Source: Flammulina velutipes
Taxonomy: Eukaryota > Basidiomycota > Agaricomycetes > Agaricales > Physalacriaceae
Length of the DNA: 64,000 nt
Assembly: GCA_011800155.1 (NCBI GenBank)
Contig: CM022368.1
Location: 2,728,001 to 2,792,000, forward strand
Direction: 5' to 3'
Shown: positions 38,805 through 48,027 of the stretch, piece by piece
Position numbering within the stretch: position 1 is the first letter of the stretch
Layout of the letters: every line of letters starts with the position of its first letter
The notes under the pieces: generated by a model
What the model was told of the DNA's origin: nothing
Seen by the model: only the letters and a program-made list of their open reading frames with translations
The model's database searches: none
Position numbers and translations under genes: made by a program

Positions 38805-39639
38805 GATGTTGCGGATTATGCGAATTTCATTCACCAATTTATGTTTGTCTGGCTCTAGCAGGCAGTTACTGGTCATTGATGGGGCTGAACAGCTAGGCGG
38901 TTGTTAGGTTCTCTGCCTTGTAGGCGTGAAGCAACTAGAGTCAAAGTCGTTGTTAGGCAACGTCAAGAATTACAGAATGGCAGATGAATCTGGTGTAGAT
39001 CATTCAAACGCCGTCTGATAGAAAAGGTCATGATAGAGACCAATTGGTGAGCCTCAGCGAGAATGAGGGCTCCCGGCGTCGATGCATTGTCCGTGCCATT
39101 GACTCGCGAGTACTGATTCTTGTTTATTTCGGTCTCCTGTAGGCACGTTCATCAGAGCTGTGAGTATGTCAAGAGGTATGGCTTTTCGTACACAGGTATA
39201 TGTAGATTGATTTTTGCTGTACTGGACAGCTAAGATAACTGACCTAGCGATGATGTGAACAGACGTCGCTAATCAGATTGGGGTCACTGCCAGTGTCAGC
39301 CACGCGTCGCTCCCCGGGAGCAACTAGCAGTACTCGAGTTCTCAGGCTTCACGGAGAGGGTGAGAGTGAGCGTAGACAAAGAGCCAAGATGAACAACAGG
39401 TGCACGTTGTTGTTCATGACCGCCATTTATCCGAAATGGGGAAACGTCCTATACTCAGGCTGTCCACTTCGAGGTTACGAAGATTGGGAAGAGCAACGAG
39501 GCAGTAACGCGGGAGCGAAGGAGGTCAAGAGCAGGTAGTCCTGTTTTCATTATGGTAGACGTTTGATAATTATAATACGCCAATGGGGGACCATACTAGA
39601 GAGGATATCAGTTCTGGATACGAAGATCGATGACTTATA
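38805..39639. other. spacer of unit A, diverged copy of 42379-43171
   Basis: No gene. Blocks of clear similarity to the spacer of unit B include CTCTGCCTTGTAGGCGTG (near 38912; copy near 42490) and GTTTATTTCGGTCT (near 39122; copy near 42687). The two are interrupted by small indels. The minus-strand promoter of the downstream peptidase gene lies at its left end. Confidence 0.6.
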
Positions 39640-39797
39640 CTTAGACGCGCACCTGTTTCCCTCATCATAGCCACCAGCTTTCTCCAGAGAAATATTGGCT
39701 CAATACAGATGTTTGAGGGCCACGGCCTCCCCGCTGTTGCCTGTCGTTTCTGCAAAACCTCTATCAATGTAGGCGGTTTCTGAATTGGCCGTTGGGA
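39640..39797 (-). pseudogene. 3' fragment of the small basic protein gene (relic of 43172-43432)
   Basis: It aligns with the 3' part of the intact gene at 43172-43350, sharing CCCTCATCATAGCCACCAGC and, further on, TAGGCGGTTTCTGAATTGG. About 40 bp of the coding sequence is missing in the middle and there is no 5' part, so it cannot encode the protein. It marks the right edge of duplication unit A. Confidence 0.75.
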
Positions 39798-39968
39798 AAT
39801 GGCGGGACCATGAAAGAGTCGTGAAGCACACAGGTAGGCCGCATTGGCAGCGGAAAGAGGTCCACATAGTCATCCGGGTCACAGTGGTTTTCCTCGTTTT
39901 GAACGACGGGAGGAAATGACGGGGAGGCGGTAGGTTAGAATGTCGCTCTAAGTCGTAGGTGTTTGCAT
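39798..39968 (-). pseudogene. 5' fragment of the kinase-like gene (relic of 36208-36370)
   Basis: It aligns with the first about 54 codons of the kinase-like gene. The start codon survives (39966-39968) and the next codons read MQTPTT, but codon 7, TGG in the intact gene, is TAG here (39948-39950). The rest of the gene is absent. It marks the left edge of duplication unit B. Confidence 0.8.
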
Positions 39969-40192
39969 CTTGGAAAGAAAGGTAAAATGACTGAGAATTT
40001 TACTGTTCTCACGAGATCATCGAGGAACATCTGTGGTATACACCACTATGGATTTTAAGTCGTCTCTGTGTACAGGGAAGACGTCCAGTGCAGTGTGGTA
40101 CGAAGTCAAAGGTCACGGTCCGGAATCACCGGCATTAATGATTGTTATGTAAGGATATAAATGTGGCGTACATATCGACTTATTCTTCAGTA

Positions 40193-42378
40193 TCAAACCT
40201 TTTCAGGAGGGAAAATGTTGTAGTCATCTTCAGGAAGCTGGTACGACTTGTATTCCGAGTTTCTTCGCGACCCCTTTGCGGAGCCCCACAAGGTCATAGT
40301 GAAGCCAATAGCCTTACCATTCGCTTGAACAGTGATGTCCTCGAGCTCCCGAGAAGATATATTAATAGTCCATGACCCTTTCGGGTCCTGCCCCCTACGC
40401 AAACAAATCAATGGCATCATTACTGTATATTCAGTAGAAGACGTACCAGTGCTTCACTGACGAAAATGTCCATCCCTGGAGACCCGTTGGATCCGAGTCA
40501 AGCGGGCGAAACTTTCCCATCTCACTAACAACACCTCCTGGGCCAGTGAGCGTAACTAGAATGTTACCCCGTCTCTCATGTTGCACCCACACTCTCAATT
40601 GTACATGCTCTACGGTATCAAAATCACCGTCATTCACCATCTTCTGAGTGACCTCGATGGTATGTGACACTCCAGATTTACTCAGAGGTTTGCCGCCAGT
40701 GAACTCGCCGTTTCTTGTCATCGCTCCGCCTTCAAAGGCTACAGGGGGGAACGTCATCCATACTTGAGGTTTGACCAGTGGCCACGTCTTCGCTGCCTTG
40801 ACGAAAGCATATGCGTCGAGAACACCAAATCCGAGCTCCTCGCTATATTTGTGCTTGGATGAGGTGTCCCAGCCATCGTGGCCGTCAATCCGACGAGCAG
40901 TTTCAACGATGAGATATTGTATATCTCGCCAACTCAGGTCAGGACGTGCTTCCAGAGCCAGCGCGAAGATGCCAGCTGCAGCTGGTGCTGCGGCAGACGT
41001 CTGAGAGGTCGTTTCGCCACAGGAATCATCACTTCCAACGCCACTGAGAGAAAACTGACCCATCGTCAGAAGTTTATCGACTACTGAGTGTTTAACTCAC
41101 TAATTCGGGATGCTTTCTGCCCTTATTGCTGTACGTCACTGCCATGAGAGCGGTACAAGTGGAAGAATACTCTGCGTGTTTGTTATCTTCGTCCAGAGCA
41201 CCAATGCCAATCGTGTATATGCTAGGCGATGCGACGTTAATCATTGGCAGTAGACAGTTGTATTCACTTACCTGTTCACCCAACCATCATAGTTGCAACT
41301 ATCGCCCATTTTATGGTAGTTTCCACCTGCGAATACAAAAATGCTTCCTTTTGTGCCCCTTCCCTGGGTGACGCCGTCGACGAGAGCCTTTTTGGTGACA
41401 TACGAAGGAGCAATGATTTTCTTGCCTTGAGTTGGTGGCCCATAGCCACAGCTATAGATGGACACGTCCTGGTTTGTATGCGTTAACCCATCCGCCTCGT
41501 CCGAAGCTTTCATAACACCCTCTGACATGATTCGTAGACCTGCGACTTTTGCATTGAACGCAATACCCACGCCACAGATTTCGTTCTTCGCAGCAGCGAT
41601 GATACCAGCGGATGGGGTGCCGTGGTCGTCGGCTTCAGTCGGTTTGGGTAGCTGTTTCGTTCCACCCACGAAATCATATGACTGCTCCTTAGCCTACAAA
41701 ATAAGGAATTCTAGCACTGTGTAGAACGTAAATCACTTCACTTACGAAGTTCCTCTGAAGATCTTTATGGTCAGACCTCAACCCGTCGTCTACAATAGCG
41801 ACGGTGACGCCTGCTCCTGTGACGCCCAGCTCCTCCCATGCACGCACGACATTGTGTGTTCGCTCGGGGAATCTTGGGTTCGCCAAAAACCACTGGTCAG
41901 TTTCAAAGGCAGGGTCCTTGATACCCAGACGTTTAGCGATAGCGCTGGGAGTATCCTGCTGCTGTCTACGGCGCAATGGGACGGCGGGACGAGGACTCCG
42001 GTGTTCAACTTTGTGGGGAATTTCTCGTGATAGGTGTTTTACGGCGGACAGTATGGGCCCTCGGTTGTCCTCTCCCGATGTCTGCCGACGCATTTTCCAG
42101 TAAGATGCTAGGATAGGATCGTCCTTCTGGTCGTCTCCCGCTCTTCCAACTAGAGTAGGTGAAGCCTCTGTCCGTGTCAGCCACATGCCTCGCAAGTTGG
42201 CGATAGGTTCCACAATTTGCAGACCAAGAAGTCTCGCAACATCGTCCAGCGGCGCGTAGACGGAGTCATGGTGTAAAATATAATAGTTGTCTGTCTCGCG
42301 AGTCTGGTTGTGAGATAGTGCTGAAACGGAAGAAGAAAGTAGAAGGAAAGCACCAAAGAAAATGGATTTAGGCTTCAT
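40193..42378 (-). CDS. secreted kexin-like S8 serine peptidase, copy B
   Basis: Close paralogue of the gene at 36597-38804 with the same exon structure. From ATG 42378 it has a signal peptide (SIFFGAFLLLSSSVSA), a proregion with RRRQQQ, catalytic Asp (AIVDDGLRSDHKDL), His (DDHGTPSAGIIAA), oxyanion Asn (FAGGNYHKMGDSCNYDG) and Ser (TSQTSAAAPAAAGIF), then the P domain (GNILVTLTGPGGVVSEMG and LQGWTFSSVKHW). As in copy A, the S1-pocket segment is altered (YGPPTQG) and the residue before TSA is Gln. All catalytic residues are intact and no frameshift is visible. Differences from A include a shorter linker in the proregion (the ETSLQRR of A is reduced), a replaced segment in the last exon (SSRELEDITVQ versus SDRTDNTLQ) and loss of the last two residues. 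It probably acts outside the cell or in the secretory pathway. Confidence 0.88.
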
Positions 42379-43171
42379 GCTGTTCGTGCGGATTATATGA
42401 ATTGCTTTCGTTCTGAGATTGGTTTATATTTACCTGGCTAAACAGTGATTGGTCGCTCATGCGGCTAAACAGCCAGGCGGTTGTTGAGTTCTCTGCCTCG
42501 TAGGCGTGGCGCAACGGGAGTCAAGATCGTCGCCAGGTAACATCAATTATTGCAAAATGACCGGAGGATCTGGCGTAGTTCCGTTCAAAGACCATGTGAC
42601 AAAAAAGGTGAGTCTCAGAGAGAACGAGAGCCCCCTGTTGTCACAGTCGACAGATCGTCCGTGCCATCGAGCGAGTATTGATTTTTCTTTATTTCGGTCT
42701 ACTGAAGGCACGTTCGTCAGAGCGAGCATATAAAGAGGTATGGCTCGGCGTACACAGGTATGCAGATTGATTTTCGCCGTAACCGTACACAGCCCGGATG
42801 ACCTGGCGATGATCTGTGATAATGTTGACGGTGACGTGAATTTACAGCGACCCCTGGTTCCTTGGGAGACGCTTAGCTACTTAAGCTTCGCGAGATGGTA
42901 AAAGTGAGTGTAGACAGAGAGCCGGCGCACACTTTTGTTCATAAGCGCCATGTATCCCAAATGCGGAAAGGTCCTACAGGCAAGTTTGCTTGCTTTCAAG
43001 TTATAAACGTCGGACAGAGCAGGAAGAACCAAGGGCGCAAAAAATGCCGTGTACAGGCGCGCCTGTTTTCATTATAGTAGACGATTCATATTTATAATAC
43101 GCCAAAGAAGGACGACGCTACGGAGGGCATTAGTTTTGGGTACGAAGAACAATAACTTGTAGACGCGCACC
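42379..43171. other. spacer of unit B
   Basis: No gene is recognised; short frames such as 42506-42733 have no domain. The stretch aligns with 38805-39640 of unit A. The first 100 bp should hold the minus-strand promoter of the peptidase; the rest is 3' flank of the small basic gene. Confidence 0.55.
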
Positions 43172-43432
43172 TCAAGTTTCCCTCATCATAGCCACCAGCT
43201 TCGTCCTAATCTGTGGTGGTACCCTCTCCAGTGCGTCTTTAGGCAGTATGGGCTCAATACGGATATTTGCGGGCCACGCGCTCCCCGCCGCTGCCTGTCG
43301 TTTCTGCAGAACCTCTATCAAAGTAGGCGGTTTCTGAATTGGTCGTTGGGTAATGACGGGAGTTATCCTTTTTTCGAGCGGAACTGAAGAGCGGGGAACG
43401 AGCCGGATTAGTCGCGGTATTGTAGCTCGCAT
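43172..43432 (-). CDS. small basic protein, probably mitochondrial (unrecognised)
   Basis: A single open exon of 86 residues from ATG 43432 to TGA 43172. The N-terminus MRATIPRLIRLVPRSSVPLE is Arg-rich, lacks acidic residues for 19 positions and would form an amphipathic helix, as mitochondrial presequences do. The rest (for example QKPPTLIEVLQKRQAAAG, ERVPPQIRTKLVAMMRET) is compact and reads like a real conserved protein, but I cannot name the family. Support comes from the decayed second copy of its 3' end at 39640-39797, which diverged with deletions while this copy stayed open. Its downstream half lies in duplication unit B. Confidence 0.55.
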   Translation of the reverse strand: MRATIPRLIRLVPRSSVPLEKRITPVITQRPIQKPPTLIEVLQKRQAAAGSAWPANIRIEPILPKDALERVPPQIRTKLVAMMRET

Positions 43433-43706
43433 TGTTCTGTTGGACGTTTGAGATTGAACTGCAGAAAGAGGGATGGACGTTGCGCACAAGGATTTGGTGG
43501 AAGGGAAAGAGGTGTGACTGTTACCGTTACACTCATTTCTCAGCCTACTCATATAAGTACTGTACGCATTATTGCTCTCAAGTATGTGAGTATTCAAAGA
43601 AAGTCTAATCGTACACGAGCATCTATATACAGATCCTCCAACTACCCAGCAGACACAGTCTACCATGAGTGAATAAAATATAGCATGTCCATAAGGGCCG
43701 TTATAA

Positions 43707-44664
43707 TCATTGCACAACATCCAAGCCAACAATAGGTATGTCCCGCGAGCGTTCACTGACAGGGGAAGCGACTTCGTCTATATCGTCTAGTCGTGTACGG
43801 TTGACGCCAACTTTATGGACGCCATTGACTTGGGCTAAGGAAAAAAAGTCAGCCTATGTGACTTTATAAAGGGAAGAAATGTATACCTTGTAGTAGTTTC
43901 GTGTCAGCCTCCCTATGGAAGCTCTTCATGAGGGTAGAATACCGCTTATACTGCCAGCTCAGCTCAGCAGCAAGCTCCATATTTCCCTGCGCGACAGCCC
44001 ACTTTTTCTCCTCCTTGAATCTCCGTCTCTCGCTGTCTGCTAGGGAAGCGCGCGCTCGGAGGGCAGCCACCTGGCGATCGACCTGGCTCATGGTGCCCTT
44101 TGGACCGACCATTTCAGAGTCGGTATTGACGTCTGTAATGTCGGTGGTCGTCGTCTGGCGGGAAGCGGTAGTTTGGCGGGAGGAATGGGACTTGCGGCTG
44201 CTGCGTGTGTCGCGGTCGCTCGTGCGCCGTCGGTGAGAGGAGGAATGGTGCGAGCTGCGCTCCCGATCGCGTTCACGAACACGATCGAGTGTCGCGTGGA
44301 CGGGGGTGGGGGCGGGGACGGATGGTCTCCTCGACGACGAGGATTTCTTCGGCTTCGGTGCGTCAAAGTATGCAGCGAGTAGGTCTGCTGCAAAGTAGCC
44401 AAGGACGATGCCGAGGACGGATATTATGGATTTGGTAGTATCTTGGAAAAAGGCAAATTCGAGGTAGAGTTTGGCGGCGATGGCGCAGGCGACTGGGATG
44501 GTGAGGTTGTGTTCCTTTCCGGCGTAGGAGAGCGCAACGCCCTGCCATGCGCCGGGCAGGATGGCAGTTTGCATGGAAGGCTCGTCGGCGACACGAGTCA
44601 GTTGATCCAGCAATATGCGAGCACCGAGGCCAAGTAGAAGAGCAGGGGCGGTTAGAACAGTCAT
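43707..44664 (-). CDS. membrane protein with basic/Ser-rich middle and helical C-terminus (unrecognised)
   Basis: Two exons: 44664 to about 43910, then about 43840-43707 after a GTATAC..TTAG intron, encoding about 300 residues. The N-terminal 110 residues contain hydrophobic segments TVLTAPALLLGLGARILLDQ, TIPVACAIAAKLYLEFAFF and IISVLGIVLGYFAADLLAAY, so about three membrane helices. An Arg/Ser-rich stretch follows (ERDRERSSHHSSSHRRRTSD), then a helical region (RARASLADSERRRFKEEKKW and MELAAELSWQYKRYSTLMKS). It ends VGLDVVQ. The start at 44664 (MTVLTAPAL) suits a membrane anchor; an upstream in-frame ATG at about 44760 would add 32 residues. I do not recognise the family; the general shape is seen in fungal organelle membrane proteins. 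Confidence 0.65.
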
Positions 44665-44857
44665 GAATGTGTCAAAAACATTAAAGCAGGATGCGAGCAA
44701 AGCGCAAAGTGGTGGTCGTGGTATAAAGACAATGTTCGCAGCGCACGTGGAACGTGGCACTCGGCATCACGGCACAATTGATGCGCCACCGACGCAAAGT
44801 ACGCTCTCAATTCCAGCGAGTTTTTTATCTTCTAACTTAACCTTCAGAGGAGCGTGT

Positions 44858-45665
44858 TTATTGTTTGCTACTAGACATCTTGCCCTTGTAACCTAGCTTC
44901 TTTTCGGTAGCAAAAGGGTTGGTCAGTTTCTCAGAGATATATTTCGACCCCCACGATCGTATGATCGTCTGCTGGGCTTGCATGGGGGTCACCTTTTCAC
45001 CATTTATAATGACCTTGTTGTCAAGAGGCAAATACCAAGGGTACTTCCTTCCTTCAACTTTGACCACCAGTTCCTTCGACTCCTTCGTGTCGCGTCCAGG
45101 AAGGAGTTTGCAGTGACGAATGGGTATGCGAAATCCTCGGTCGCCACCGGTTTGGTACGTCTGCACGAAGATCGAGGGTTCCCCCCGAGGCATCGATTTG
45201 GGGAGGAGGCCAAAGGACATCACGTATTGGGAACGCATGAAGAGCGCCGTGGCGCATCCGGTACATCCTGCGATGAATACCAGGGACGCTAATGAGAACC
45301 TTTGGTATGTGGATCTTAGAACGTAACGGTCGCCTGTGTCGTCTTCAGGTGTGTATTCGGGCTTTTCTGTGGTCCGCTCGGTCCAGTGATTCCAGGTCAA
45401 GTCCATGCTCGACGCGCTGCAAGTCCAGTTAGCGCGACATGGAGGAGGAAAGACAACAAACGCACGTCATGAATATGTTCATGCCTAATAGGCCGTACAT
45501 CCATTTTATCCACCATGGATAAGCAGTTTTCTCGTACAGTAGGAAGCCCTTGTGCGGCCGAGGTTGCAGAGTAAGGATTTTAGCAGGTAAAGTTGTCGCC
45601 CCGGAAGTGACAGTCTTTGTCGGTCGCATTATTCCATTGAACAGACTCTTTAAACGAGAGCTCAT
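44858..45665 (-). CDS. TMEM223-like mitochondrial membrane protein
   Basis: From ATG 45665 (MSSRLKSLFNGIMRPTKTV) the N-terminus is basic and lacks acidic residues, fitting mitochondrial import. The exons (about 45665-45466 and 45415-44858) encode two membrane segments: WIKWMYGLLGMNIFM and SLASLVFIAGCTGCATALFM. Between and after them the protein has LLYEKTAYPWW and, near the end, IPIRHCKLLPGR followed by LVVKVEGRKYPWYLPLDN. The latter block parallels the human TMEM223 segment with PLK..C..HR and LKVKGRR..FLLD. TMEM223 has been linked to mitochondrial gene expression and complex IV. The assignment is from remembered motif similarity and is moderate. The start lies 259 bp from the divergent ankyrin/MYND gene. 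Confidence 0.6.
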
Positions 45666-45924
45666 CTGTTGAGAGTCAGTACAACGTTCAACTTGAATGA
45701 AGAACTTACACCGTGAAGGTGAAAGGCAGGAAGCACGTGCCGGGCTTTGCCGTCAGAGTTGACCCTTGTCTTCCGCCACCATCTAGTACTGATTTCGCCT
45801 GGTCGTCTAATGAGATTTGAATGGAGTAGCACAGTCCCACTGGGTCCGGATTCAGTAAGCTTTTCTTTCCATTGCTTTCGCGTCTCAAATCTTATCAGGT
45901 TAAATTATTCTTGTAATTGCGCCA

Positions 45925-47544
45925 ATGACTGGACCGTCTCTTCCTCAACATCTTTTGGATAAATTGAAAGCTGACCCTACGCTGGACGCTTCGAGCTCCC
46001 ATATATTCAAGCCACCGTTCGCAAAGTTCAGGTTCGACACCACGAAGCAAAATGGCATCTCCGTCGAGACGTCGGTGGTGAGACCGTGCAGTGACGCACG
46101 CACTGCAGCTAAATCCAATAAAGACATCCTCGACGATGTCCTCTGGGACAACGTCGATACTTTCGTCAGCCCGGACAAGAGGACATTTCTGCATTTCTCA
46201 GCGCGCGAAGCTGATGTCCCTCTTGCGTACGAGATTATCCGCTTGGGCGCCAACGTCGATATCAAGGATCAGTACGGCGTCACTGCACTCTTTCTTGCGC
46301 TAGAACATATCCTCGTTCTTGTCCAAACCCTTCGCTATGTTAACCAGCAAACTCCGTCTTCCTTCTATAAAATGGCCCCTGCAGACAGAGCTTCTTTGAA
46401 ACCCGATTACATCAAACGTTGAATTGCCTCCATCGCCCGTATCGCGACTTTGTGCATCGAGCAACATGCGGATGTCAACATAGAGGCACTAGGACACACG
46501 CCATTATCTCTTGCCGGGGAGGCGGGCCAATGGACCCTCACAGAGTTGCTTTTACAGCACGGTGCACGACCTCCTCGCATTCAGGACATAAAATTCGCTT
46601 CACCTGCCGATAAAAAGCGTTTTGCCTCCCTAATCTCCAAGACTAAAGCCTCCGAACCGCGTCCAGCACAACCATGTCCGTGCTGGTCTGGCAAATTGCT
46701 CGCTCAATGTCACGACAATGGCGAGCGTCATCCGTACCCCGACGAGTATACCTGCGGATGTGGGAAACACAAGACATACGGCGAGTGCTGTGGGAAGCGG
46801 GGTATCGAGGTTACGGAGCAATGGAACTGGGAGGAAAGGTGGATTATGGGGTCTACGACCCGAAGAATCGCGCCGGAGGGCGCAAGGGGGCAGGAGATGC
46901 TCAGAAATATGGATCCGGATATCTTCAAACAGGCTATGGAGGTGATGAAGAACGACAAGGTGAATTATCTGAAGAGAATGTCAAGGAAGGCGGGCATCGA
47001 GGACACCATCGATCCGGCATATATGTATGCGCTTGCGCTGGTGGACTTTTTCCCTAGGTATGCATCGTTCTATCCAACTTTCCCGGATGTTAATCATTCG
47101 ATTAGACAATGGGAGAAACAACTTAGTTTAGTCGAAGCACGGAAGCGCATGAATGAGTGGAACACTGGGGTGGACGAGTATATCGTGACGCAAGGTGATG
47201 CACGGTCGAGGCTCGACATTGAGCTGGAGGCGAAGATTGGTATGAACGGTGGACCGCTCTACAAGTACTGCGAAGCCAGTGGCTGTGAGAAACGCGAAGA
47301 GCGCGACATTGTGAAGATGAAGGGATGTGGAAGCTGCAAGATGGTGGGTGCTGTCCTTGTTGGGTGCGCTCGAGCTGACATTTGCAAGGTATTTTACTGC
47401 AGTCAGGCTTGCCAGGCCCGGGGATGGAAGGAGGGACACAAGGCGGAGTGCAAGCTCGGGAAACACCAACCGCAACTACTGCATTCGCAAAGGGTTATGG
47501 AAGTGTTGATGAAGTCGATAAATGATCAGGTCTCTGTGGCGTAA
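45925..47544 (+). CDS. ankyrin-repeat and MYND-finger protein, interrupted by an in-frame TGA
   Basis: The reading frame from ATG 45925 to TAA 47544 encodes about 539 residues but has a TGA at 46420-46422. Both halves are in the same frame. The first half has ankyrin-like sequence (KRTFLHFSAREADVPLAYEI, then LGANVDIKDQYGVTALFLAL). The second half resumes mid-repeat (IATLCIEQHADVNIEALGHT, PLSLAGEAGQWTLTELLLQH). A Cys-rich SEC-C-like segment follows (PCPCWSGKLLAQCHDNG). At the C-terminus is a MYND finger with YCEASGCEKREERDI, GCGSCKMVGAV, VFYCSQACQARGWKEGHKAE and C. No GT..AG intron spanning the TGA keeps the frame. It is a nonsense allele, a sequencing error, or read-through; it could also be two genes, though the ankyrin block argues against that. 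Confidence 0.75.
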
Positions 47545-48027
47545 CTACCAGGCGAGCGTTAGCCATTTTTCTTTTGCATTACTCTTCTGACTGTGATGTT
47601 GGTGTCTAGTTCAGTGTTTTTTTGCCAGGGCTATGGCGAATCCTTGGAGATTCTGAAGTAACCACTTCGATCGATAAGCCCGCTGTGGTCGACAGTTTAT
47701 TTTCACTGGTTGAAAGCATGTCTACCATTCGATGTTATTTTGTTTTGTCAATTGAACACCGGCGGGGATCCGTTGTTGATGATAGCGGGGTACGATTGCG
47801 GAGGCAGTCCGAGTTTTTACTGCGACGTAGAGTAGAGGAAAAAAGTAAATTGGACATACAAGGATAGGTGTATTGTGTATATAAAGCTTGAGGGAAAAAA
47901 AAGAACGGTAACTGAAACTGTGACTGGCGCCTCTACTCTGCTTCCACCACGTCGCTCGAGCCGAGAGAGCGAGGGGGTATTACTCTACTGAGCGTGGACG
48001 ACGGGTCTGTTCAGGACGACCATCACG
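47545..48027. other. intergenic region
   Basis: I see no gene. It contains the 3' UTR of the ankyrin/MYND gene and the promoter of the PHD gene. An A/T-rich TGTATATAAAGC at 47876-47887 could be a TATA box, 141 bp before the ATG at 48028. Confidence 0.45.

Larger units (their letters stand above)
36208..39797. repeat. tandem segmental duplication, unit A (about 3.6 kb)
   Basis: This unit matches unit B along its length in the same orientation. It comprises the first about 54 codons of the kinase-like gene, the whole S8 peptidase gene (36597-38804), and a 3' fragment of the small gene whose intact copy is at 43172-43432. Boundaries were set where similarity stops: in kinase codons near 36208, and at 39797 after TTTCTGAATTGGCCGTTGGG. 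Edges are accurate to about 10 bp. Confidence 0.85.
39798..43350. repeat. tandem segmental duplication, unit B (about 3.55 kb)
   Basis: Second copy, head-to-tail with unit A. It contains the kinase 5' relic, a complete S8 peptidase gene (40193-42378), the spacer, and the 3' part of the intact small gene (43172-43350). The order kinase 5' end - peptidase - small-gene 3' end is the same in both units, as a simple tandem duplication predicts. Confidence 0.85.

Noticed and set aside
38805..39639. transposon insertion between the peptidase copies
   Set aside because: The stretch aligns with the spacer of unit B and shows no terminal inverted repeats or coding capacity; the tandem duplication explains it.
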